Origin: Pseudomonadota bacterium
GTDB lineage: Bacteria > Pseudomonadota > Gammaproteobacteria > Halothiobacillales > Halothiobacillaceae
Reading direction: 5' to 3'
Assembly (NCBI GenBank): GCA_021795795.1
Contig: JAJYPA010000050.1
Coordinates: forward strand, 1-29,247
Length of the DNA: 29,247 nt
Shown: positions 23,901-29,247 of the stretch, one piece after another
Numbering within the stretch: the first letter of the stretch is position 1
Layout: every line of letters starts with the position of its first letter
The notes under the pieces: model-generated
The model's database searches: none
What the model was told of the DNA's origin: nothing
Seen by the model: the letters and a program-made list of their open reading frames with translations, nothing else
Made by a program: the position numbers and the translations under genes

Positions 23901-24126
23901 GCAGCGTATGAATGTCAGCCTGGAAGAAGACCGGCAATTGCAGCAACAGCTGCGCACCAGGAATATCGACGAAACACTCGACAAAAAGGAGGAAAAGAAA
24001 GACGCACAGATTGAGGCGAATACCGAACGCGAAGACAAAGCGCAGGAACGGCAGGTGTCCGGAACACGTAAATCCGAGACCACAAAACGCGATCGGGAGC
24101 AACAGGAGCAAAGCATGGGGATGTGA
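20917..24126 (+). CDS. Zeta-toxin/TOPRIM-primase/LPD7 fusion protein
   Basis: A 1069-residue protein from ATG 20917, coupled to trbB. Residues about 1-260 match zeta-type kinases: FVSADTFKETFEQYAGSRES, SRNLFNTPVHNAAAVLASEQ, and the P-loop GSPGAGKT (107-114). Residues about 320-640 are a transfer primase: a domain with LLRENGSGWVVNFKGDGRP, the zinc-less CHC2-like region, and TOPRIM with Glu519 (VVMCEGVGTALAIHHATG) and Asp564/Asp566 (IYADNDGE). From residue 642 an acidic helical region leads to an LPD7-like domain (ALRLAEQKFDMNKGLVLTGS). The primase would prime the transferred strand. The zeta part would phosphorylate a small substrate such as UDP-N-acetylglucosamine if active. A separate small gene lies out of frame at the zeta-primase joint. 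Confidence 0.88.
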   Translation: MMEVIRRVSFDDGFRNKVQEIVAQAVETDPERFIERFKALPQSMGGRFVSADTFKETFEQYAGSRESRNLFNTPVHNAAAVLASEQLRRLLTEPSQEGKNEVVLLTGSPGAGKTSSVLSRKKGWPNNVHAIYEGQLANPETAIAKVEQVLNAGFKPVVMVIHITPERALDNCLQRFNEVGRGASKDLIARIQGNLPNGLAAVQQKFGDSVELRIWDKRDFEHPILHRGWEHIRILESEGNHEQIRQRLDKHLESRRSRLGADAWRQSVGDPPDAGGRSDGRNARRNDPDEHRRGISQGNRKDAGVATAPGGSFLDFAHLQGVTIDPAKLVADGRIHRADVGESSSGKNDASYLLRENGSGWVVNFKGDGRPVHYRPELAREPTPEELARIEAAREAWRVEQAERHRHAIIESIELWNRARDGNGFPYLKEPDLPAYGLRQTGGRLCVPMMTVGNDGDAAWVGMQRIGWAEAGQSADKRFVTGTPTKGAFAVIPMTGSDEEAPLVAFDAVKTAKQVVMCEGVGTALAIHHATGLPVIATMSAQNLSDVANSLRRHLQGDVLIYADNDGEKADHKGQIFAAKAAGIFGERACIALPVKTTGETPSGYDARDQLRDGGIKAITTTVSTALVQEHSISHQPQEQNMEQNEQTANNESPENRLLREWREQTDPVREERQRAQAELAAVHHEQEKAFFDSLEQRRADHASELAKDQPHLAQEHRESLIALDIARRTEQLQKQQAAERKTLLSGLPEVPGFLDFLGQRAGQDTDAAKLLETERQHHEPEMTIRGQRTAGMEPVVLDGLTHEIEGGDKGPAIHYLRDSSRVMTDRGDRLDVYRMNDCEIEAALRLAEQKFDMNKGLVLTGSREFQERAAEIAGRLNLKIQNEDLQMHWQKGQSTATNNGNEIPSSSTAGGIEQARDPVTEVQAIEQPVAIDHQYLGAEYVLARLGMPGREALQAAGEGRALDEQQRAALIGDSDRPSLIDEQGHLNEDGMNAWQRMNVSLEEDRQLQQQLRTRNIDETLDKKEEKKDAQIEANTEREDKAQERQVSGTRKSETTKRDREQQEQSMGM
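21638..21832 (+). CDS. 64-aa acidic protein nested out of frame at the zeta-primase joint
   Basis: ATG 21638 follows GAGGG by five bases. The protein begins with a polar, asparagine/proline-rich segment and ends with a strongly helical acidic stretch, RTPVDDLMDEMLEGMIRMNT then DEAFRKEIEKMLV. This looks like a real folded peptide. In the same bases the long frame gives an arginine/glycine/asparagine-rich linker (DAGGRSDGRNARRNDPDEHR), as expected when it is the passenger. Function unknown. Because it sits on a zeta-toxin domain and is small, acidic and helical, an antitoxin-like or regulatory partner is one possibility. Confidence 0.5.
   Translation: MNKSDNASTNTLNPDDQGLAQMPGDNPLEIHRTPVDDLMDEMLEGMIRMNTDEAFRKEIEKMLV
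22829..22842 (+). promoter_or_regulatory. Internal ribosome binding site and in-frame start inside the primase gene
   Basis: AGGAG at 22829-22833 is spaced six bases from an in-frame ATG at 22840 (Met642), right after the TOPRIM region. The product would be a 428-residue protein with the helical region and LPD7 domain only. IncP traC also yields two proteins from in-frame starts. Confidence 0.5.
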
Positions 24127-24127
24127 T

Positions 24128-24156
24128 CCGGCACCCTGAAAAGCCGGCGTTTTTTT
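24128..24156 (+). terminator. Intrinsic terminator after the primase gene
   Basis: CCGGC and GCCGG form a stem around a 10-nt loop, followed by CG and seven T residues (24150-24156). It lies 2 nt after the primase stop, within the transfer operon, so it probably attenuates rather than fully ends transcription, unless a promoter I do not see serves ardC and traG. Confidence 0.65.
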
Positions 24157-24169
24157 GCCAGGAGGAATG

Positions 24170-24319
24170 ATGGAAAAATTGATACCTGCTGCTGACGATG
24201 GCAGCGAATTTGCAGAAGTGCCATACGACATGAAGCAGACCGAGGCCGAGAAAGCATTAGGCGCCGAGTTTGCGGCAAATGATGAACTGAACGGACTGGA
24301 AGGGGCGGATCATGACTGA
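24170..24319 (+). CDS. 49-aa acidic protein upstream of ardC
   Basis: An ORF starting at ATG 24170 (or 24167) directly behind a perfect AGGAGG at 24160-24165. It encodes a strongly acidic peptide, MEKLIPAADDGSEFAEVPYD then MKQTEAEKALGAEFAANDEL and a short tail, and overlaps the ardC start by 8 nt. The ribosome binding site and coupling support a real gene. Acidic small proteins can mimic DNA or act as regulators, but I recognise no family; it may serve mainly to couple translation of ardC. Confidence 0.6.
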   Translation: MEKLIPAADDGSEFAEVPYDMKQTEAEKALGAEFAANDELNGLEGADHD

Positions 24320-25988
24320 GCAGACCCAGCCACAAACTGATGTGACATCCAAGCCGCAAGGTCAGCGCGATCTTCGTCAGGAGATTACCGATCGCATGGT
24401 TCAGTCCCTGGAACGAGGTGAAATTCCGTGGCAGCGCCCTTGGGAAACCCTTGAACATGGCCTGCCGCGCAACATGGCGACTGGCAATGTATACAAAGGC
24501 GGCAACCGGTTCATCCTGCAGATGACACAGCTGGATCAGGGTTATGCCGATCCACGTTTTGGCACGATCAAGCAGATCAACGAGATGGGTGGCCGTGTGA
24601 ACAAGGGTGAGCATGGCCACCCGATCGAACTCTGGAAAGATCAACCATTCTGGCAGCGGACGGATGTCCGGATCGTACTGGACGGACAGCCGGTCAGAGT
24701 ATTTGGTGAGAATCGCGATGGTATTGACGTTGGTGCCATTAATGACAAAAAAGCATCAATCAGGACGAAGCCAGAACATCTGGCGGTTCTGCATAAAGGG
24801 CGGGCGATGTCTTCATGGGCCTCTGCCCATGAAATTCTGGATCGAACCGTATCGAAAGTGTATGTGGTGTTCAATGCCGAGCAATGCAGCGGGTTGAATC
24901 TGGAACCGCTGCAAGTACCTGATAACCGGGTCTTGTCTGTCGAGCGTGGCGAAAAGCTGATGCAAACCATGCAAAAGGATGGCGTGGCCTTCAAGCAGCA
25001 CGCTGAAGCATTTTATTCACCGGCCAGGGATGAAATCTACCTGCCGCCGCGAGAGGCATTCAAATCGCAGGAAGGCTATTACGGCACGGCGTTGCATGAA
25101 ATTGGGCGTGCCACTGGCGCGCAACATCGTTTGAACCGAGATGGCATCACCGGTGGTCATCGTTTTGGTTCTGAAGGTTACGCCAAAGAGGAATTGCGCG
25201 CCGAATTATTCAGCACGTTCATGGCGGCAGAAACCGGTATTCCGCATGATGAGGAACAGCACAAGGCATATATCCAGTCGTGGGCCAAGGCGCTGAAGGA
25301 AGACAAGAACGAGATTTTCCGGGCGGCATCCGAGGCCGGCAAGGCTGTGGATTATGTGCTGGGGAAAGAACGTGAGTGGCAGGCAGAGAAATCACAAACG
25401 GCTGGGCAGGATATTGATAATGCCATTGGCGATGCGGAAAAAACGCAAAACGAAGTGATGAATGCACGCCCCTCAGAGCCATCCATGATTTGGGCAAAAG
25501 TGAATAATGCTGCAGAAATGGCGGAACGAGGGCGTGATGGGGCAGACGGTCTATCCAAGGTTTGCATAGACCAACAGATTATCTTTACCACGGCGGAATA
25601 TGACCGGCTTACTGAAAATTTACTGGCAGACAATCCACTTATTGCTGGCATGGGCGGAACTGAAGACGATGGAACGACGCATGTCGTCGAGGTGATGGCT
25701 TCTGGTCGCCAGCGCCTGCATATTGATCCAGAGGGATATAAATATCCGCGATACGTCGGAATTCCTGAGTCTGATGTTGAAGCATTTTTGGCACGGCGTT
25801 CGTTTCACCTCGACGTCGAGCAGCAACATGCGCCGGTCAATGTCAGCGCTGAAAATCAAGCGCTTGCCGAACGGGTGGAAGATGAACCAAAACTCGCGCC
25901 AGACCGGGTTGATGTAGACAAAGCGCCGGGTAAGGCAACACAAAGAACATCACGTAGAAGTACAGGCGATGCGGAAGTGAGCAGGTAA
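24312..25988 (+). CDS. ardC: ArdC-like antirestriction protein with altered zincin motif and extra C-terminal domain
   Basis: A 558-residue protein. Residues about 20-160 form the ArdC N-terminal ssDNA-binding domain (LRQEITDRMVQSLERGEIPW, then RPWETLEHGLPRNMATGNVY). Residues about 215-350 form the polyvalent-protein zincin domain (YYGTALHEIGRATGAQHRLN, then YAKEELRAELFSTFMAAETG). The zinc motif, normally HExxH, reads H262-E-I-G-R266, so one ligand is lost by CAY to CGT. The residues after about 375 are an additional region ending in a domain with RQRLHIDPEGYKYPRYVGI. ArdC proteins bind incoming single strands and protect them from host restriction. With the motif change the peptidase step may be inactive while DNA binding is retained. 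Confidence 0.88.
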   Translation: MTEQTQPQTDVTSKPQGQRDLRQEITDRMVQSLERGEIPWQRPWETLEHGLPRNMATGNVYKGGNRFILQMTQLDQGYADPRFGTIKQINEMGGRVNKGEHGHPIELWKDQPFWQRTDVRIVLDGQPVRVFGENRDGIDVGAINDKKASIRTKPEHLAVLHKGRAMSSWASAHEILDRTVSKVYVVFNAEQCSGLNLEPLQVPDNRVLSVERGEKLMQTMQKDGVAFKQHAEAFYSPARDEIYLPPREAFKSQEGYYGTALHEIGRATGAQHRLNRDGITGGHRFGSEGYAKEELRAELFSTFMAAETGIPHDEEQHKAYIQSWAKALKEDKNEIFRAASEAGKAVDYVLGKEREWQAEKSQTAGQDIDNAIGDAEKTQNEVMNARPSEPSMIWAKVNNAAEMAERGRDGADGLSKVCIDQQIIFTTAEYDRLTENLLADNPLIAGMGGTEDDGTTHVVEVMASGRQRLHIDPEGYKYPRYVGIPESDVEAFLARRSFHLDVEQQHAPVNVSAENQALAERVEDEPKLAPDRVDVDKAPGKATQRTSRRSTGDAEVSR

Positions 25989-26001
25989 ATGGAGCAGGAT
26001 C

Positions 26002-27966
26002 ATGGCAGAAGCTGAACACGTCTATCACATTCCGAAAGCGCAGAAGGACATCACCCGATTCATCTGGGTGGGGCTGGGCGCATTTGTCATGATCATGCTT
26101 GTGTCCACATGGACTGCCACGGAATACGCCGCGTGGGCGCTGGGCTATGTCTCAGCGCTGGGCGCGCCGCTGTCCGGACATGTTTATTTTCCGTTCGACA
26201 TTCTGGTGTGGACGTGGAAATACAACAGCCCGGCCTATGGGGTGGATGTCATGACCATCTTTGCCCATGCGCACCTGATGATGGGCATTGGCGGGTTTTT
26301 CTCATTGGTCATTCCGGTCGGAATGGCGTACCGGCGTTCCCGCAAGGCTGATGCAGAGCGCAATGACCTGCATGGTTCTGCGCACTGGGCCACCGCCGAG
26401 GAAGTGCAGGCCGCTGGCGTGCTGCCCGATGAAAAAAACCGGGGTGGCGTGTTGTTCGGCGCCTTTGAAGACAAGAAAGGATTGCGCTACCTGCGCCACA
26501 AAGGGCCGGAACACATGATGGTATTCGCACCCACCCGATCCGGCAAGGGTGTGGGGATTGTCATTCCCACGCTGCTGAACTGGGATCAGTCGGTGCTGGT
26601 GCTGGACATCAAGGGCGAAAACTGGGCATTGACCAGCGGATACCGCCAACAGGTATTGAAACAACGGGCGATCAAATTTGATCCAACCTGCGTGGATTCC
26701 GCGCGTTTCAATCCCTTGCAGGAAATCCGCATCGACGGCAATCTTGTCAAGGACGTGCAGAACATCGCCACCATGATCGTGGATCCCAACGGTGAAGGTT
26801 TGAAGGATCATTGGGCAAAGACGGGTTTCGATCTGATGACCGGGGTGGTGTTGTTTGTACTGCTGTGCGAGCCACCCAAAGGTAAAACTCACGTTGACCG
26901 TTGCATTGCGATGGTATTGGGCATCCTGTCAGATGGCGGGATATTCCGGGCGGACGCACAAAGCGCCGCCAGTGCAGCGGCACAGGAAGGCGGTAAAGAC
27001 GGCGATGTGGTGGAAGGCGCCCGTGCCGTTCTGAGTTACATCCGCGACATTGCGCACGCCTGGCTGGAAAAAGTGGAGCAGGGCGAGCGCATTGCCTCAC
27101 TACCTGTTGAACACGATGCGCGTCTGGCCGGGTGGATGGCGGTTGCGCAATCCATGCAGTCCTGGCTCAACAAGCCGACCAACGAGGCGGGCAGCGTGCT
27201 GTCCACAGCCCTGTCATTCTTGTCCCTGTACCGTGATCCTGTTGTCGCTGAAAACACGCGTGTGTCGGATTTCTCGATTGAAAGTCTGATGGGCGGCAAG
27301 AATCCGGATGGACAGCCCGTCATGGAAAAAACATCGATCTATCTGGTGGTTCCGCCATCCGATAAAGACCGCCTGAAACCATTGCTGCGACTGGTCATTA
27401 GCCAGGTGGTGCGCCGGCTGACCGAAGGTATGGAATTCGATGTCAAGGGTGCCGGGAAAAGCAAATTTCCACACCGGCTGCTGTTGCTCATCGATGAATT
27501 CCCGAGTCTTGGCAAGCTGGAGATTTTCCAGGAAGCGCTGGCCTTCATCGCCGGTTACGGCCTGAAAGCCTTGCTGATCGTGCAGGATCTGACCCAGCTG
27601 AATGCCGCCTACGGCAAGGACGAGTCCATCGTCAGTAACTGTCACATCCGCATCGCCTATGCACCCAACAAGATCGAAACCGCAAAATCGTTATCCGACA
27701 TGTGCGGTATCAGTACTGTGGAACACACTCAGCGCCAGTATTCCGGTAATCGTCTGGCGGTGCTGCTGCAAAACGTCAACACCAACGAGCAGATCGTGCA
27801 GCGACCATTACTCACGGCTGACGAGTGCATGCGACTGCCGCCAGACGACGAAATGGTGTTTGTGGCCGGATTTGCTCCAATCTACTGCAAGAAGATCAAA
27901 TATTATCAGGACGCGGCGCTGGCCGAACGCATCAAACTCGGCCCAGCCTCAATCACTAGGAGATGA
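26002..27966 (+). CDS. traG: TraG/VirD4 type IV coupling protein
   Basis: A 654-residue inner-membrane ATPase. Two N-terminal membrane segments lie at about residues 13-50 and 85-110, with a periplasmic loop between. The cytoplasmic part has Walker A APTRSGKGVG around Lys182, the following VLVLDIKGENW, and Walker B LLLLIDEFPSLG with Asp498-Glu499. Near the C-terminus VQDLTQLNAAYGKDESIVSN and PPDDEMVFVAGFAPI are typical of the family. It receives the TraI-DNA complex and delivers it to the secretion channel. ATG 26002 follows GGAGCAGG, 13 nt after ardC. Confidence 0.96.
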   Translation: MAEAEHVYHIPKAQKDITRFIWVGLGAFVMIMLVSTWTATEYAAWALGYVSALGAPLSGHVYFPFDILVWTWKYNSPAYGVDVMTIFAHAHLMMGIGGFFSLVIPVGMAYRRSRKADAERNDLHGSAHWATAEEVQAAGVLPDEKNRGGVLFGAFEDKKGLRYLRHKGPEHMMVFAPTRSGKGVGIVIPTLLNWDQSVLVLDIKGENWALTSGYRQQVLKQRAIKFDPTCVDSARFNPLQEIRIDGNLVKDVQNIATMIVDPNGEGLKDHWAKTGFDLMTGVVLFVLLCEPPKGKTHVDRCIAMVLGILSDGGIFRADAQSAASAAAQEGGKDGDVVEGARAVLSYIRDIAHAWLEKVEQGERIASLPVEHDARLAGWMAVAQSMQSWLNKPTNEAGSVLSTALSFLSLYRDPVVAENTRVSDFSIESLMGGKNPDGQPVMEKTSIYLVVPPSDKDRLKPLLRLVISQVVRRLTEGMEFDVKGAGKSKFPHRLLLLIDEFPSLGKLEIFQEALAFIAGYGLKALLIVQDLTQLNAAYGKDESIVSNCHIRIAYAPNKIETAKSLSDMCGISTVEHTQRQYSGNRLAVLLQNVNTNEQIVQRPLLTADECMRLPPDDEMVFVAGFAPIYCKKIKYYQDAALAERIKLGPASITRR

Positions 27967-27968
27967 TT

Positions 27969-28235
27969 ATGAAAATGAAAATATGGAATTATTTTGCGCT
28001 TGTTCTTGCTGCGTCTATTGCTGTTTACGATGTGAATGGTCTGACGACGGCAAGCATGTCCGATGGCGAATATCTTGGATTGTCGGCGTTGTTGATTCTG
28101 TTCATAAACATCGGTTTTATGCCGATCTTGAAGCGAATTTCAAACGCAAACACATTAAAAGAAAACGAATCGTTAATTTGGCAGAAGCGCAGACAAATTG
28201 AAATCGAGGGGCAGCAAAGAACGGAGCGGAATTAA
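27969..28235 (+). CDS. Small two-helix membrane protein between traG and traF
   Basis: An 88-residue protein from ATG 27969, with AGGAG six bases upstream; the ATG at 27963 has no room for a binding site. Two hydrophobic helices are visible, IWNYFALVLAASIAVY and YLGLSALLILFINIGFMPIL, followed by a polar, charged C-terminal tail. I do not recognise a family. By position it may help TraG or the TraF peptidase at the membrane. Confidence 0.65.
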   Translation: MKMKIWNYFALVLAASIAVYDVNGLTTASMSDGEYLGLSALLILFINIGFMPILKRISNANTLKENESLIWQKRRQIEIEGQQRTERN

Positions 28236-28248
28236 AGGCAGAGTGAAA

Positions 28249-28800
28249 ATGGTTGTGAAACGACTGAAACACGCCCAATGGGGCTGGATTGTCTTGCCTC
28301 TGTTGCTGATCGTGGTCATTGTTTCCACTGTGCAGATCGCATACTGGACCGGCTGGCGTATCAATCTGACCGAAAGCGAGCCGCTGGGTATTTATCGGCT
28401 GGAGCCTGTAAGTGGAAACATCAAACGTGGCGCTCTGGTGGAATTCTGCCCGCCGGCATTTGTTACCCCGGACAAATTTCCGTTTTACATGGGAGGCGCC
28501 TGCCCAGGTGGCGGCATGCCGATGTTCAAGGAGATCGCTGGCATACCGGGTGACAGGGTGCATGTGGACACGGCAGGAGTCTGGATTAATGGTCAGCGCT
28601 TGCCGTTCAGTCAACAGATGGCTGGATCGGCCAGATTTCCGGAGGTTCGTTTGCCGCACCAGCGTGGAGATTTTGTGCTGGGTAAGAATGAATACTGGAT
28701 TTATGGCAGCGGCGCTGAGCCAGCTTTGGCCGGGCAGAGTTTTGATAGCCGGTACTGGGGAGTGGCCTACAGATCGATGGTTTATGGAATATTAAATTAA
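28249..28800 (+). CDS. traF: TraF-type signal peptidase (S26C), pilin maturation
   Basis: A 183-residue membrane-anchored peptidase from ATG 28249; an in-frame TTG at 28198 would run into the preceding gene. One N-terminal membrane anchor (WIVLPLLLIVVIVSTVQIAY) is followed by the catalytic serine box TESEPLGIYR (Ser43) and the lysine box MFKEIAGIPGD (Lys94), as in RP4 TraF. Two cysteines (67, 85) may form a disulfide. TraF cleaves the C-terminus of TrbC and cyclises it into pilin, and is essential for pilus formation. It follows traG as in RP4. The expected next gene is interrupted by an IS200/IS605-like element. Confidence 0.93.
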   Translation: MVVKRLKHAQWGWIVLPLLLIVVIVSTVQIAYWTGWRINLTESEPLGIYRLEPVSGNIKRGALVEFCPPAFVTPDKFPFYMGGACPGGGMPMFKEIAGIPGDRVHVDTAGVWINGQRLPFSQQMAGSARFPEVRLPHQRGDFVLGKNEYWIYGSGAEPALAGQSFDSRYWGVAYRSMVYGILN

Positions 28801-28818
28801 TATTTGTTTAATATTAAA
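28788..28818. promoter_or_regulatory. AT-rich palindromes after traF, third TTTAATATTAAA copy
   Basis: AATATTAAATTAATATT (28788-28804) is a dyad overlapping the traF stop, and TTTAATATTAAA (28807-28818) is an exact copy of the par-operon palindrome. They lie just before a start-codon context (GAAAGGA then ATG at 28838). This could be a partition-protein or operator site outside the par locus. Confidence 0.5.
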
Positions 28819-28837
28819 AATGAATTGAAAGGATGTT

Positions 28838-28848
28838 ATGAACTGGCT
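28838..28848 (+). other. Possible start of a tra gene cut by the insertion sequence
   Basis: GAAAGGA at 28827-28833 precedes an ATG at 28838, reading Met-Asn-Trp before the sequence becomes the antisense of tnpA. It may be the start of the gene that once followed traF. Only about three codons remain, so this is a weak call. Confidence 0.3.
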
Positions 28849-29023
28849 CGCCGCCGAATTCAATCAGCTTGCAACGCCATCCTTCGAGTATTTCGCCAAA
28901 GGCGGTTTCGAGATAGGCGAGTAGTTCTGGCGTGAGTGTTTTGCGGCGATATTTTGTCACAAAAACGATATGTAGCTTAATGTTAAAAACAGCATTAGAA
29001 CTTGATCTGTTATTAATTTCCAT
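28849..29023 (-). pseudogene. tnpA: IS200/IS605 TnpA (Y1 transposase) fragment, N-terminal part only
   Basis: From ATG 29023 the frame matches the beginning of Y1 transposases: NAVFNIKLHIVFVTKYRRKT, then a helix and GWRCKLIEFGGE. Here the family continues with the HUH motif (DHVHLL-like) but this sequence turns to PVHNILSIHF and stops. About 57 of the usual ~140 residues remain, without the HUH motif or the catalytic tyrosine, so it is inactive. It is divergent from tnpB, as in IS605-type elements. Confidence 0.75.
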
Positions 29024-29029
29024 CTTGTG

Positions 29030-29045
29030 CCCTAAGTAATTAGGG
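29030..29045. promoter_or_regulatory. Inverted repeat between divergent tnpA and tnpB
   Basis: CCCTAA-GTAA-TTAGGG is a perfect 6-bp stem in the 35-bp gap between the two transposon genes, next to an AT-rich TATTATAT that may be a -10. It may regulate the divergent transcription. Confidence 0.45.
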
Positions 29046-29058
29046 TATTATATCATCG

Positions 29059-29247
29059 ATGCAAATTGGAAATAAATTTCGTTGTTACCCCACTTCTGCA
29101 CAGGAGAAAACCCTGTTGCGGTGGATTGGTTGCCAGCGGAATATTTATAATTCCAAGGTGCGCGAAGACCAGTATTTCCGGCGCTTTGCGCGTAAATCGT
29201 TGCAGCACACAGGGCAGTATGCCCCGATAGACCAGCAATACAGCCAG
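29059..29247 (+). CDS. tnpB: TnpB (IS200/IS605 accessory nuclease), 5' part, cut by window end
   Basis: From ATG 29059, the first 63 residues follow the TnpB N-terminal pattern: MQIGNKFRCYPTSAQEKTLL, then RWIGCQRNIYNSKV, matching the family's K-x-R-x-YP-x-x-x-Q and the GxxRxxYN box. The rest, including the RuvC nuclease motifs, lies beyond the window. TnpB proteins are RNA-guided endonucleases that help the element persist. Whether this copy is intact cannot be judged. Confidence 0.85.
   Translation, partial: MQIGNKFRCYPTSAQEKTLLRWIGCQRNIYNSKVREDQYFRRFARKSLQHTGQYAPIDQQYSQ

Noticed and set aside
23715..24644. 309-codon minus-strand frame across the primase end and ardC start
   Set aside because: It spans the terminator and the ribosome binding site of the 49-aa ORF and has serine/arginine-rich shadow composition.
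27602..28201. 199-codon plus-strand frame overlapping traG end and the small membrane protein gene
   Set aside because: It is arginine/serine-rich, has no ribosome binding site and covers two well supported genes in other frames.

Overview
The window looks like the backbone of a conjugative plasmid, or a plasmid-like integrative element, from a Gram-negative proteobacterium. Base composition and protein style suggest a betaproteobacterium, perhaps close to the nitrosomonads; that assignment is an impression, not something the sequence proves. No rRNA, tRNA, CRISPR array or housekeeping gene is visible.

Layout. (1) 1-3,053: replication and maintenance. A small HTH regulator and a winged-helix Rep protein whose own gene carries iteron-like repeats, then a glycine-zipper lipoprotein, a ParB-domain protein and a small sigma-like HTH protein. 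(2) 3,138-7,223: a divergent pair of units around a 40-bp dyad. Leftwards run a VirB1-type lytic transglycosylase, a group-2 sigma-70 factor and an ImmA/IrrE-like protein without its zinc motif. Rightwards runs a topoisomerase III (TopB/TraE type). (3) 7,285-9,178: a partition operon (ParA, ribbon-helix-helix protein) with a Fic AMPylase as third gene. (4) 9,300-13,850: a cargo island on the minus strand. It holds an HTH regulator, a DUF6900-like protein, an adenine methyltransferase, a 63-aa protein and a PD-(D/E)XK restriction enzyme, next to a truncated transposase that runs into the 3' end of traB. (5) 13,829-28,800: an IncP-like transfer region in RP4 Tra1 order: traB-traM-traL-traK leftwards, oriT, then traJ-traI rightwards, a VirB11/TrbB ATPase, a zeta-toxin/TOPRIM-primase fusion, a 49-aa ORF, ArdC, the TraG coupling protein, a small membrane protein and the TraF peptidase. 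(6) 28,849 to the end: an IS200/IS605-type insertion with tnpA truncated and tnpB running off the window.

How it fits together. TraI, TraJ and TraK would form the relaxosome at oriT. TraG would pass the DNA to a mating pore, of which TrbB, the lytic transglycosylase and the pilin-maturing TraF are seen here; the other pore genes are not in the window. The primase and ArdC would protect and convert the incoming strand. A repeated site, TCCGCCTTGCGGAATA, lies in front of traK, traJ and trbB, and a diverged version forms the dyad between the transglycosylase-sigma unit and topB. The transfer genes, the topoisomerase and the element's own sigma factor therefore look like one regulon. A second repeated palindrome, TTTAATATTAAA, marks the partition operon and recurs after traF.

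The most unusual points are the element-encoded sigma factor tied to that repeated control site, two small genes nested out of frame inside the relaxase and primase genes, the zeta-primase fusion with an internal start, and an ArdC whose HExxH motif reads HEIGR.
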